A DNA stretch of 64,000 bases from Phorcus lineatus (GCA_921293015.1 OV121094.1:2594764-2658763); one strand, 5' to 3'; counted from the stretch's first letter, positions 11,471 to 23,503 are shown. The notes: generated from the letters alone by a model not told the origin. Numbers and translations are program-made.

Positions 11471-13375
11471 CTTACAATATATCAGCCAATGACAATACCA
11501 CATGCACTGATAATATGTGTTGTCACACAGGCCTATGCAATGATGCAGTCGCTAAATAAAGCGAATGTGTTCTGTAAAGAAAACTCAACGTGGAAAATGC
11601 ATATCCGATTAAAGTTTAGCTTTCCGAAAGGATAAAAATGAGACGTTTTTACTATTAACTATTTAAAAGGCGTCGATGATTACACATTCAACTTTGATTG
11701 TATCCAATCAGGCTGTTACATTTAAAGACCGAAAAACTCTCGCATGACGAAGCTACCTTTGAGTAGAGAATGCAGTGACACTTACACGCCTAGGACCACT
11801 ATTTACCAGCAGGTGTGTTTTTAATAAAATTCATTATGACGACAAAATTTAAAAGTGATAATAATGATTTAATTGCATATTCAAATACTCATAGATACAA
11901 ATCTACAAAAGCGAAACTAAAACAACAAGCTCAGCATTGTAAAGATAGGCCAGTTAAGGAGATAACTGTGTTGCGGTAATTGAGTGTGATGTAATGTTTT
12001 CTCTAAAATGAGGAAAGTTTAACAAAACTGTGGCTGTATGGAATATTAATTGAATATTGACTTACAACGACCAATAGACACTCATTCTGAATCTGGAGTT
12101 TAACCAGCCGATATTGGATAGTTGTGTCCAATGTACTGTAACGACTGTGCAAATCACAAAGAAACTTCTCTAGGCACTCCTATCCAAGAATGATAGATAG
12201 TTAAACAATATTAGTTATAAACGCATTATCTATTCAAAAACAAATATTCAGTGCGTCAGAACCTTAAGTACTGTTCATTAGATGCACGAGATATGTTTGT
12301 CTTTTGGTTTTGCTATTTTGCTCTGGTAACCCCGGAGAAAAAATAAAGATTGATTGACTGGTTGACATGGTGACGCATGCAGGTCAATATCCCTTCTCTG
12401 CATCTAACAGATAACAATCAATCATTTATTCATCATGCGTAAGTAGAACGCTTAGAAAACATTTCGGTCGATAAGATAAAGACGCTTGAGTGAGCAACTA
12501 AACGACTACTTATGAAACATTTATGAAGAACCAAAAGATCTAAGACAGCTAATCAAATATTTAAAGAATTCGTCGCATAGCTTCCGACTTGAAGAAAGAT
12601 ATGGCGCTGTCGTTCTGGGGATTCAAATCCTTTGGCGTTGCTCGATTTGTGAAACTTGTATAACAGTTAGGCTGAACATTAAATAAAGCAGAAACAGGAA
12701 TTGAGTGCCGACAATCGCAACACAATCTAACTCTCGCTCAGTCCTCGAATATCCAGGCTAAACGTTCTGATAATTTTCCAATATACCCCTGAACCATGGA
12801 AGGCTCGACGCAAACGCCACTCATATTTACGCTGCTATGGCCTCTGGGAGTTACGATTTTTTAAACGTTGTGACCTCACAATAAGGTCAAATTTGTCACG
12901 CCTGAAAAACTGTTCCCATCCTTTTCTCTCTATGGTAATAACTAAGAAAGCTGAAATTTTAACATACACCTTAGCAAATTTGGAGTATGATGCCAGGGTT
13001 GAATTCTAATAATGACATATTTACAGCCCAGGCGCTTTTATCGATACGTCATTCTTAGCAACAGGTTAACAAATAAATAGTACTACTTCCTGTAGTTAGA
13101 TAATCGTCTCCATACTATTAGAGGAACGCGACACATTATACGTTAATTAATCTAAACACAGTCTCAGCAGATTTGAACAGTAGCAAAGCGTATTTACATA
13201 CCTTTTGACCTTGAGCGGTTGTCTTGATATAGGTAATAAATGTCTCTGATAAGGGATATGTTGGTTGTATAATTGTTCGTATCGTGTTTCAGTTCGTACA
13301 CACTACGTCACATTGATAGATTTTGCGAGTCAATGTAGAGGTCGGAAGAATCAACCCTTCGGTTATAAGGACACC

Positions 13376-13418
13376 ATGAAGAAATTTCCATCCAAGACCT
13401 GTGTTATATTTGCTATAG
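13376..13418 (+). CDS. Copy B exon 1 (start, anchor)
   Basis: Encodes MKKFPSKTCVIFAI and one base of the next codon; donor G|GTAAG. The upstream 150 bases (including GTGTTTCAG before TTCGTACACAC, a possible 5' UTR splice acceptor) are conserved in all three copies. Confidence 0.8.
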
Positions 13419-16400
13419 GTAAGTTTATGTCCAAAGGGAAGTTCAATTTTTAAGCTATTTAGATTCAAATATGCTGTATACGTACATTAAGCAAGCTGTA
13501 TACGTACATTAAACAAACTGTATACGTACATTAAGCAAACTGTATACGTACATTAAGCAAACTTTAAAATACAGCAGTGACGTCATTGTATTGTTTCAAT
13601 CATACATTATCCTACAAGAATCTACTGCTTCTATGTGGACAATTGAGCAATAATAATTTTGAGATGGTCCCCGGAAGGGAACTGGTTTCATTATTTGATA
13701 ACACAACATCATCCTCTGAAGAAATGTCTTCGAAGTGTGGATACTCGGCCATGTCTTCCCACTCAACAACAAAATTGCCATACATAATGTCTAAGTTGAA
13801 TTAAGACCACCTTCCTTTTATACCAAATCCCAAGCTGATTGCGGTTTCAAACGTCTTGCACGTGAATTAAGCTGGTAACGTTGCACGTGCATTAAGAATG
13901 TACTAGCTAGATGGTTACATTGCACGTGCATTAAGAATGTACTGGCGAAATGGTAACGTTGCACGTGCATTAAGAATGTACCGGCAAGATGGTTACGTTG
14001 CACGTGCATTAAGAATGACCGGTGAACCAGTTGGGACCATCTCAAATTTTGTTAAAGGATTTTGTTTTATTGAAAAACGTTTTTTGTGTTATAATTATGC
14101 AATGAAATACGAATGTTATTTTCATAAACCAAAGCAGGTCATACAAAAAACACTTTAAACTAGGCTGTATTTTAAGTCAGATAACATACTCGTAACCGTA
14201 CATTCGTGAAAACAATGTCCTCGCCGCTTCGCGGCTCGTACATTCTTTTTCACGAATGTACGGTTACTTGTATGTTATCCTTAACGTATACGTACATTAA
14301 GCAAACTGTATACGTACATTAAGCAAGCTGTATACGTACATTAAGCAAACTGTATACGTACATTAAGCAAGCTGTATACGTACATTAAACAAACTGTATA
14401 CGTACATTAAGCAAACTGTATACGTACATTAAGCAAACTGTATACGTACATTAAGCAAACTGTATACGTACATTAAGCAAGCTGTATACGTACATTAAGC
14501 AAGCTGTATACGTACATTAAGCAAGCTGTATACGTACATTAAGCAAACTGTATACGTACATTAAGCAAACTGTATACGTACATTAAGCAAACTGTATACG
14601 TACATTAAGCAAGCTGTATACGTACATTAAGCAAGCTGTATACGTACATTAAGCAAGCTGTATACGTACATTAAGCAAGCTGTATACGTACATTAAGCAA
14701 ACTGTATACGTACATTAAGCAAACTGTATACGTACATTAAGCAAGCTGTATACGTACATTAAGCAAGCTGTATACGTACATTAAGCAATTGATGAGTACC
14801 CGAAAAAATACAAGAATATGTGATATTGCAGATAGTGTGATAATAAAACGATGCTATTTTTGTTCCCTAACCAAATGCCATGTATCTGTAATACAATATA
14901 TAGAGAATACTAAACGACGTTCAGTTTAATAACATATTTATGAAACGAGTGGATGGTATTCGTATTTAACGAGCGAAAGCGAGTTAAATACCAATACTAT
15001 CCACGAGTTTCATAAATATGTTATTAAACTGGACGGAGTTTAGTATTTTATTTATTACACTCATTAAATAATTAATATAAAATGAAAATCATGTTTACTC
15101 TCAATTCTCGTAGTTGTGCGTAGGAATACAATTTTACAATCGACGCATAACGTCATTTGACTGCATTGGAGAAATAGGTCAAGAGTAAGTCCGTTTATAA
15201 CAGCTTTAATTTTGAACAATACAAATGGAAGGCACTCATATTAGTGTTTTGGTCACTAAGAACACAAATTGGCGTGTTAACAAAACATAACATGTGTCAG
15301 ACAGTCACTGAATTACGTTACTGAGTTGTGTGAATGAATGTCACGTGATCGTGACGTCATTGGAATGTGAGTTTTGAAGCGCGATTCAGTTTAGTTTGAA
15401 TTAGTGTCTGTGAGAGGAACACTGTCCTTTGCGTTGCCGATGAAGTTAACATTGATGACACAGTTGCTAACGGAACCACCGAAGATTGAGTTGATTGATC
15501 GAAATTCGGAAGCACTGACGCTGACATTTCTAGAATCGACCGAAATCGGCAAGGATGACCTTGCCCGATCAACTGACGAAAGCCCGCTTGACCTGGATTC
15601 GGAGGTCATGTTTACATTTGAAGAAGATGGACGTTGGTTAATAATTGTGCTGATATCTCTGAGCTGTTTCTTGAACAACTGAGAGTAATTATTTATGCTT
15701 TGCATATTTTTCTGACCACTAATTTGCATGATTTGATTGGGAGGAATGTTACTCTCCGCCAAAGTTTAATACAATAAAACAATAATTTCGGACTGAGTGG
15801 TTTGTGAGACGCTTACAATCAAGCTTGGTTAACGGGTATTTAATTCTAGCTAAATAAAATACAAAAAAGATTAAATCTGATGGTTTTGTTTGATTAGATT
15901 TATTTTTAAACAGCTAAACATGATTTTAAAAAGAATTGTACTTCTATCTCGTGTTTTATCAAAGTTTAGAGAATAATATTTTTGACAGTCGCCATTTTCA
16001 TTTACATCATCACGTGATAACTTGTCATGTGACTACAGGAAAATAGTTCCGGATTCGATCGCTTTCACGTGCAATGTTTCACAACAGTGTTGAATACCAT
16101 GTCATTGTTTCACAACTGTAGTATCTCCAACGAGAGTGTAATAAATATATATATATATTGATGGACTGGGACAGACCGGGAAGAAGCTACCATAATGACT
16201 CAATTCTTAATCCCTCGTAAATAGCGCATTGTAAGCTAATCAAGCTAACCACTTGTCACTTGCTAATCAATCAAAGTCTATTGTACATTGTTACATAGTT
16301 AAGCATGTGTACATATATATTTGCCATGTTGTGAAAACTCCACACTGTTGAAAAGACTTGTTATCAAGTCGAAATGCGACGCATCCAGTCATCATTAAAA

Positions 16401-16480
16401 TGATATCTACACCAAGTGTCGTCTGAAGTATTTTATTTTCAAATATACATTTACTTCACGTGCGACCTTTCAACTTTTTA

Positions 16481-16560
<80 letters not shown>

Positions 16561-19500
16561 AAGTTATGTGAAAGCAGTTAGCCAAATACAGTGAAACATT
16601 GTGAAATGATGTTTTCGTTTCTACACTTCTAGGTTATTGTTATATCTAATATCATTAACTGTTTGCCAAACATGTTGTTTTCTTTCTTGTCAGAGCTGTT
16701 TTGTTGTTAAGAGGATGCTTAATTAAAAAAATTGTTTTAAAGGGAGATTGAATTATTGTACATTAATTAGACCAAAAAGGAATTATTAAATTTACAAATC
16801 TTTTTCCGTTTAAACCATGTTAATAGCTTTGACGAGCTTCCTCATCTGGCACCAGAGGAAAACCTATCAAGCTATCACACAGAATTCTTCAGAATGGGTT
16901 TCGGTTGGGCATCTTCTCACACCCACAATACACAGTAAGAACAAGCTAGTATTTTCATGTTATCCATTTCGAATTTGTTTAAAGTATATTTTTTATTCCA
17001 AGTTTACAATTACTAGAATCGACTGTAGAAAAAAGAAATTATTAACGGTTACAAAATGTTATTTTGATAATGTCGATTTTATATACTTGACTAGGTAACG
17101 TTTGAATTAAATCTGTCGAAAGTTTACTCAGCAGGATATACGTGTACATGCACTGTTGTATTTAAGTAGGTAATGTACGTTGAATACTTCTTTAAGGACA
17201 CGATCACCGTTTAGGCAGCAACTTCATCAAATTAATACGAGAAAACAAATAAACTTATGTAAATATACCACTCAACGAAGTTTCAATGTCTGTGTTGTAT
17301 TGCACCTTTGTAGAAATTGGTGGATCCTCACAGCAGAGAATTCAAGCAACTGGAGAAGATAATGTGGCAGCTGTTGCATCTTCTGGAGAAGCTACTGTGG
17401 CAGCTGTTGGATCTTTTAAGGGCGTCAAGGAAGCAGATATTGAGGATGAGGAAGAGCTTATTACGTTAATACATACAAAATTAAAAGGTTTCTCATACTT
17501 ATTTTGTATAAGCAGTGTTTCGTTGCCTAGTGCGTGAGAATTTCCATGTTTTCCATTTAGTTTCATTCAGCCAAATCTTGGATCCCTTTGCGAGTTGGTT
17601 CAGATTTTATGATTAATAGACTACTCATCAATTCAAACTTTATTCCTTGTCTGTTTCAATCTTGTGATCAATTTTAATAATGCGAGTAAGGATGATGGCA
17701 AACAGTCCATGCTTAATTTGGTACTAAAGAGGTCATAATTTAAGACATATTGAGGTAAACGTCAATTTATGAGAAGCATGTATGGCTGTGTAATATTTTG
17801 GTGAGTTTGTCTTTTGTCTTATCCAACTGCCTATAGAATATGTCACCTGCAGTGACCATGTACTTTGGTTCCCGCTCCTTGTGTTCAATTTGTTTGTACT
17901 TGGTGCGAATCCATTCTTACATCATGAATGGATATATTTTTGTTTCAGACTTAAAAGATGCAGGCATGTTAAGAAACTTAACAATGAGAAACTGCACAGC
18001 ACACGAGAAAGTCAGAAGTAAGTGTTATTCATTCAAGCAAAATGAGCTGTTAAACATCGTTCTTATTGAAATCAGATCGAACCTATCACCTGTACCTCTC
18101 TCCTTATTTTTAGCTAAGTACTTCTCTGTAGTGGACATTCAGGTGATCTTCTCAATCAGCGAGAAGGGAAGTCATTAGAGCTATTTGGTATTTAACGGGT
18201 CTCAGATTATTGAAAAAATTAACAGAAAATGACACATGACATGAATCCTATCGGGAAGCACTCGGATCGGAATCGGGTACGAGTAATAGATACTATGATT
18301 TTAATGAGATTGATGTTTAAAAGGTTAGGTTACTGAGATTCATTTAACATAAAGCTGCATTAAATGTTTTCTGAATGCCCAAATGTGTCAGTTTTTATAA
18401 TAAATTCAATGGAGGCACGTTTTATCACCTTGATAATATGCCAGCTTGTAAAAATGAAATCATGAATGGTGTGATACGTTGTACAGATTATAACGTCCCT
18501 AGCAGACCTCTTGTTCAGCAACTTTGTTGCAGCCAAAGTCACGTCTTCAAATACGATGGCATATTTCAAATATAAACTCCAAAGTTTTTTTTATCAAACA
18601 CTTTAGGGAAATAGATTTCGTAATATATATGTTTTGCATAATATTAGGTATTTTAACAAGTCTTTCCAAAACATCCCAATGGATGGACCAACTTTTGAAT
18701 ATTGTAGAATTATACAATGGGAAAACTTGTATTAAATATATTCCTCATTTAACAGACAAGTGCGTGGATACAAATTGCACAAAACCGCTTCCTGAAAATA
18801 CGTCAAAAGAAAACGTCAGGAGCGTACTTACCCCAGTCCGAAAGGTTGGGCGGAAGAAATTAACGGAGGCTATCGACGCATTTGCACTTAAGCCAACAGG
18901 TGAAAAATATACGATTATAACAGGTGCGTCTTCCGATCATTTTGGGTCGGTTCAGGCGGCTATCAGACTGTTGCACAAGAACGTTTTCCCTCATCTGAGC
19001 AACTTCACCTTCTACTTCTACGACCTCGGACTGAACGAACAGCAGCGAATGTTGGTAAGACAGTAATCTCTTTTGAATACAGTAGGAGTTGTCTTCCCCT
19101 GCCTCCTGTGTAGAGCTTTGTCGTGGGCTACTTCCGGTTCAGCGATATGCATTAGCAATTGAATTTTATATTTATTCATTGACGGAAGGGGAAGCAACAT
19201 TTCATGAGGGAAGTAGTTTTGGATAAAGTGTGCCTATGTTTCTCGTGTGGTTTCGAATGTCAATGTTGTGTGGGTCACACAGGGAGAAGCTAATTTATCT
19301 TGTAATCCAGGTAAAACCCAAGGTTTATAAAAAAAATACCCTTCAAAAAGAAACACAAAATCTATCTTTACAAGAATTGCTTGTAAATGTTCATATAATT
19401 TCAGACAAATTGTTTGCAATCATGACAGTTACTCTTTTTTGTTATGTTGCTGGTCCCTGGGTCCACAAGTTTGAGTCAAAGTCTGCACGTATACTTTGTA

Positions 19501-21707
19501 TGGCAACCATTGGCAGTAACTTACCTTGGGCAGCATCTCTGCAATGGATTTTGACGTTTGTTTTGACGTTCCCGTACGCGTCCAATCATTTATCCAACGT
19601 TCTTCTACAGGGTAACAAACTGATGATCTGAAAAGTCGCAAAACAATTGTGTTAGAATAAGCACAGTACGAGTTGTATAATTTACGCTGTATTTGAAGTA
19701 GCGTTATCATGCTTGAAGAACTCCTCTGTTGGTCCATAATATGGGTATTTAACATGCCAGGACAATTTTGATATACTGATGTGCTGTCAATATCCCCTGA
19801 ATCATCATTTAACTTATCATAATATAAACTTGTGTATTAAATACCGCACTTCATATCATTATACTGAATCATCCGAATTTGTCTGCTTGTCAAATGCACA
19901 GAAGTCCATTTCTTCCAATAAAAAAAACATTATTTAACACGTTATCTCCCATCTCAGCGTAAAAGAAATATCGAGAATTGTTTTTCAAAACAGAGATGTT
20001 TTATGTAATCTTCACGGCATTGACAAGATTATTAGGCAGAAAGCCGACTAGGATGTAGCGTCCTAGGTTCTGATGGTAACTCTTGGACGGCCACTTTGTC
20101 CGCGACGTATTGTTGAAATGGTCAACATTGTGTTCTTGGGAACAGCATGGTGTAATTCTTGTTTCAATTCAACCTTCGACGACGTTTCCATTTTTGCCGA
20201 CTGAAAACAACGTTTGCTTTTTATTGAGATCTTTATCACATGCTCTTGCGCTTACCCCAAAGCGCAGTCTGTTTAACATGTTTGATTATATTATTTGCTT
20301 ATATTGCTTATATTTGTATATTAGAATAAGGTTAATTACCTTAAAATGACAAATGCGGTCACCTTAACAGGTGTAACATTAACATCAAATGCTTCATCCT
20401 TGTCTTTAGAGTTCATTCTCCGTCTCTAGATTTTTGATATTGTTATAATCTTATGGTTTATATACAACCTTTCTACGCACAGATGTGTACATACTTTTCC
20501 TTTGTTCACAGGTGCGTAATTTTTCTGGTGCGCAACTACGGAAGTTTCCTTTTAATAAATTCGCTCCCTCAACTCGATATCTCAGGTGCTACCTATGGAA
20601 ACCGTTGATTATACTTGTATGTACCATAGCTAAAACTTAAAAATTATTTTCATAAATTTGGGAAACATAAGTTTATCTTTTCTATGCGAGAAAAGCATAA
20701 GAAATTTGGTAACTAATTAAAGATCATGCTACGCATCATTTAACTTTATATGAACAATTTTCAATTTCAATTTAAAATAAGAAAATAATATACTGATGGC
20801 ATTAAATATATAACGATTGAAAGTGTAGAAAGTGGATTTGAACTTAACTCATTTCATACGGTATTTTGCTCTTATATTAACAAGATAAAGCGTTATGAAA
20901 CATACTCTGTCACTTAAAGATTTGAGCGAATTATATCTTTCTCTAAGCTCTGTCAATTAAGATTAATACCACGCTTGAACAATTCATTAAATGTTATTTG
21001 ACCGTTTGTTACAGGCACATCTACAGGTTACGGAATTCCTGGTGTGGCTGGATGCAACGATTGCTTACAACAAACCCATGAATTCTTATTTGAAAACCCT
21101 TGCTACAACAGGTATTATTCTTTGAGAGGCATTTATAAATTATATTGATGTGTATATTCTTTCTTAAATCAACATACATATGTGACATTTACTTGATGCC
21201 TATTTAGATATATTACTTATTACCTTGTTATGGCTCGTATGCCGTACTCTTGCTAAAATGTTGTCTATCACTAAAACGTTTTTTCATTCAATAGGTATTC
21301 TGTCCACACCGAACACCTACCAAATGGCTCAGCACTGTTCAAGAAACTTCTTCAGCTATTTCGGGGACGAAGCCTGCCAGTACTCAGTGTACGACGAGGT
21401 ACAGGGAGGCCATCTTCTACTTCACAACGAACCCTTCACTCAACGGCTTCTCCTGGAACCCTGGGCTGCTTGTGCCTTGGATCCGGACTGCATGTGTCCG
21501 CCGGAAACCAGGAAAATGTTAAATTGTCCAGATATTCGAAAATATTCAAAATGTCATAGATACGACCAGTCGGCTATCACACTACTCTTGGCAAAGGTGT
21601 TTAGAGAATACATTGCTTCTGTTCACATACAAAATCCAATTCATGCTGTTAAACAAGGACAACACTCCAATTTTCTAAAGGATTTAGCAAAGAAAAGCAA
21701 AAATTAA
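13376..21707 (+). CDS. DUF1647-like type II membrane glycosyltransferase-like protein, copy B (8 exons, 435 aa)
   Basis: Exons: 13376-13418, 16827-16934, 17314-17487, 17949-18017, 18756-19054, 20512-20616, 21015-21111, 21295-21707. All have AG/GT borders and phases join (1,1,1,1,0,0,1), giving an open frame of 435 residues. Residues 1-6 are basic and 7-22 hydrophobic (a signal anchor split by intron 1); 50-108 is an acidic, low-complexity stem; 130-435 resembles the C. elegans DUF1647 family. Marks of that domain: IITGASSDHFGSVQ (186-199), FYFYDLGL (about 217-224), YLWKPLIIL (258-266), FLVWLDATIAY (274-284, Asp279 a metal/nucleotide-site candidate), CHRYDQSAITLL (385-396). Inferred: a Golgi type II enzyme acting on glycans; substrate unknown. 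Start chosen because the ATG and its context are shared with copy C. It lacks the exon 4 found in C. Gene structure is confident; function is inference from fold-family resemblance. Confidence 0.85.
13478..13565. repeat. 22-bp tandem repeat, 4 copies
   Basis: Unit GTATACGTACATTAAGCAAA plus CT, four copies, just after exon 1 of copy B. The same repeat continues as a much longer array at 14287-14788. Confidence 0.95.
13855..14022. repeat. 39-bp tandem repeat, about 4 copies
   Basis: Each unit contains GTTGCACGTGCATTAAGAAT followed by GTACTGGCGAAATGGTAAC. Because 39 is divisible by three, both strands give repetitive open frames; these are not genes. The CACGTG palindrome recurs in every unit. 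Confidence 0.9.
14180..14279. repeat. Inverted repeat (hairpin), arms about 40 bp
   Basis: GATAACATAC-x-CGTAACCGTA with CATTCGTGAAAA on the left is mirrored by TTTTCACGAATG, TACGGTTAC and GTATGTTATC on the right, around a GC-rich centre GCCGCTTCGCGGC. It sits between two satellite arrays; probably a snap-back MITE. Confidence 0.85.
14287..14788. repeat. 22-bp satellite array, about 23 copies
   Basis: Nearly uninterrupted copies of GTATACGTACATTAAGCAAA + CT, varying mainly at one A/G site (CAAACT versus CAAGCT). Each unit holds the palindrome GTATAC and the overlapping ACGT. It lies within intron 1 of copy B. Confidence 0.97.
14907..15046. repeat. Inverted repeat (hairpin), arms about 60 bp
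   Basis: ATACTAAAC and AGTTTAATAACATATTTATG on the left are mirrored by CATAAATATGTTATTAAACT and GTTTAGTAT on the right, with a short GAGCGAAAGCGAG centre. A foldback element, or one end of a larger element that includes the Crypton fragment downstream. Confidence 0.85.
15391..15771 (-). pseudogene. Crypton-type tyrosine recombinase, C-terminal fragment
   Basis: The - strand frame (about 123 residues, upstream stop near 15,772) begins with a block QIMQISGQKNMQSINNYS. In DUF3504/Crypton recombinases this region reads as a GHKN-like box followed by the catalytic tyrosine, here in SINNYS. The His is replaced by Gln. The rest is a serine-rich tail ending in FGGSVSNCVINVNF and KDSVPLTDTNSN, a tail style seen in Crypton-like proteins of molluscs and cnidarians. 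The N-terminal catalytic Arg boxes are absent, so this is an inactive 3' remnant. The overlapping + strand frame 15404-15682 is its shadow. Confidence 0.6.
16162..16475 (+). mobile_element. Possible retroelement terminal fragment
   Basis: A unique-looking 310-base segment runs from GACTGGGACAGACCGGGAAG through a small hairpin GACTTGTTATCAAGTCGAAA to AAGTGTCGTCTGAAGTATTT, directly followed by a long TA microsatellite. Hairpin-GAAA motifs of this form occur in Penelope-like and some LTR elements. No protein part is present. Tentative. Confidence 0.35.
16483..16557. repeat. (TA)n microsatellite, about 37 units
   Basis: Uninterrupted TA dinucleotides over about 75 bases. Confidence 0.99.
16827..16934 (+). 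CDS. Copy B exon 2
   Basis: 108 bases, phase 1 to 1. Completes the signal anchor (ALTSFLIWHQ) and begins the luminal stem, ending HLLTPTIH. Confidence 0.8.
17314..17487 (+). CDS. Copy B exon 3 (acidic stem)
   Basis: 174 bases, phase 1 to 1, donor AAAAG|GTTTCT (weak). Contains an internal duplication (DNVAAVASSGEA / TVAAVGSFKG) that A and C lack, then EDEEELITLIHTKLK. Fast-evolving between copies, as expected for a stem. Confidence 0.75.
17949..18017 (+). CDS. Copy B exon 5
   Basis: 69 bases, phase 1 to 1, encoding LKDAGMLRNLTMRNC and AHEKVR; donor A|GTAAGT. NLT and NCT are N-glycosylation sequons. Numbered to match copy C, because exon 4 is absent in B; joining exon 3 to 5 keeps the frame. 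Confidence 0.75.
18495..18502. other. Empty insertion site matching the MITE in copy C
   Basis: GTCCCTAG occurs once here, and the downstream 80 bases match 38,122 onward. In copy C the equivalent GCCCCTAG is duplicated around a 313-bp MITE. Confidence 0.7.
18756..19054 (+). CDS. Copy B exon 6
   Basis: 299 bases; encodes DKCVDTNCTK, the KVGRKKLTEAIDAF helix and the IITGASSDHFGSVQ motif, ending at YDLGLNEQQRML; donor TTG|GTAAG, phase 0. Confidence 0.85.
20512..20616 (+). CDS. Copy B exon 7
   Basis: 105 bases, phase 0 to 0: VRNFSGAQLRKFPFNKF to YLWKPLIIL; acceptor TTCACAG, donor CTT|GTATGT. Confidence 0.85.
21015..21111 (+). CDS. Copy B exon 8
   Basis: 97 bases, phase 0 to 1: HLQVTEFLVWLDATIAY and a short linker. 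Carries the Asp of the WLDAT motif. Confidence 0.85.
21295..21707 (+). CDS. Copy B exon 9 (terminal)
   Basis: 413 bases to the TAA. Contains QYSVYDEVQGGHLLLHNEPF, a Cys-rich stretch (CALDPDCMCPPETRK) and CHRYDQSAITLL. Positions 21342-21518 are identical, base for base, to 40257-40433 in copy C. Confidence 0.85.
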
Positions 21708-22682
21708 GTTTCATAGAAGACTATTGGATCATATTGTGCCCCAATAGGTAATAGGTCTTTTGATAACAAACTACTGTTTCAGGCTCGAGATCGAACACAT
21801 ATACAGGAATGGACTCGGGACTATGCTCCATTTCTCTATTGTGAATGAGATGCATGGGTGTTTCATAACAAGTAATTGGAAGACAGCGCACCAAAATGGC
21901 ATCATGCTTCGCATGTGCACTTCATATTTTTCGGCAATGTCACCAACTTGCAGTACATTCGCTGAAAGTGTTATGTTTTGAAAGTATCACGATGTACTCC
22001 CTCCAACATACTGCTGAAGAATGAATACTATGAAATACCATCCATATAAGTACAGTTGGGAAGAATAATTATCATGCTTACATTCATATTTTTATTCCAT
22101 TGATGATATTATTTTTTCGCGAGTATGTCTGCTGTATTTTAATGTGTAACCATGTATTATTGATGGCCATTTTTCTATTTGACAAGAATGAATTATTTTG
22201 TACCACTTCTGCTTAATTTAGATATTTTTACTTTTAGAGGGGTCTCTTCTGTTTCGATTCATTTGAAGTTTTAAATTGTAAGTCCTAAATTTATAGAGGT
22301 TGCCTCCTTTTAGTAATAGAAACAAGCACGAGTTTCGTTCATATTTTAATGACGAGATGAGAGAAATGTGTCTTCATCGACGTCCGCACTCTCAGATAAC
22401 ACGTTTGTTTCAATTTTGTTTTTAGTTGCCATTTCTTTCAAATTTGTTTTAACTATTACTAATACACATTTACTCTCTTACTCTCATTACAAACAATAAC
22501 TTGATCGTACTGCATTCTAACTTAGTTGCCATATGTGCCTCATCACTGAACTCATTCACGTCACTATTAAAAACTCATTATTTCTCCTTAGCATTTTCAT
22601 AGATATTATCTCCATCAAACTGCAACTCTGTGTAAATTCTTGTGTATATATTGTATAAAGATTTTACAATTTCTTCCTTTGT

Positions 22683-22772
22683 AGCGCCCTGAGCGAGCAT
22701 TCAATGCACGGATACAGGCGCATTACAAATATCCACTATTATTATATTATTATTATTATATTGTGCAAATAT
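22683..22772 (+). mobile_element. LINE/SINE 3' tail with ATT tract
   Basis: GTAGCGCCCTGAGCGAGC ... GGCGCATTACAAATATCCAC followed by ATT repeats; a typical CR1/L2-type 3' end truncated to its last 90 bases. Confidence 0.6.
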
Positions 22773-23495
22773 GTTCAACGCAGTTCGGACATTGTGTTCA
22801 CCCTCGTCTCTTTGTAAGAATGATTGTCAAGCTGTTAAAATTCTTCAATACTTGTGCAATATTATATGAACAGAATTGGGTTGACTTCAATTCAGTTTCG
22901 TTATTTGATTCTTAAGGACAGTAAACAAATTAATTGTAGACAAGTGACCATGTATCAGTCTGATTTGTCAGGACGGTGTCTCTCGTGTCTTGAAACAACA
23001 GGATACACTGCTTTACCGCATCCTGTTATCCAATGAAATCTGAGAGGTTAGATAAGAAATTATAAAACTAATTTTGCATCGGCTCTCTTTTTCTCATCTG
23101 GTCGCCATTATTGTTTGAATGTGATAGCTGGATGTAGAGATTGTGTCGTTTATCTGTTTAGCCACTGATCAGTGATGGGTTTTTGTTCTGTTCTTAAGCT
23201 ATAAAGGACTTGGATATTTTATTGGATATGTTCTTGTGGATGCATTCACTGAAAAGGTACGTTCCACATGTTTAACTGATCAACTAACACATGCTTTATT
23301 GATTTATGAAAGAAGTGTATGAGGCAGCTTTTAATTTTTACCTAACTTAATTTAGCGCTTTGCAAATTCGTTACCTTCAGAGTAATGCACTTTAAGCATG
23401 GAAAAGTGCCATATAATTATCCATAAAATTATTATAACAATCACGTTATTATTTAAATAACTATAAAGTAATTCCCTTTGATGACCTTTATAGAT
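22773..23495. other. Intergenic, no gene seen
   Basis: Nothing recognised; one 60-codon frame at 22854-23036 has no supporting feature. Confidence 0.4.
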
Positions 23496-23503
23496 ATGTG
23501 AAC

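Noticed and set aside
13818..14158. Repetitive frames on both strands (LMHVQR / VARALRM repeats)
   Set aside because: Translations of the 39-bp tandem repeat.
13478..14788. CRISPR array
   Set aside because: Units are contiguous without unique spacers and the genome is eukaryotic.
15404..15682. + strand 92-codon frame
   Set aside because: Overlaps the recombinase fragment on the opposite strand, which has the recognisable motif.
20083..20349. 88-codon frame inside intron 6 of copy B
   Set aside because: Not conserved in copy C at the corresponding intron, no motif.
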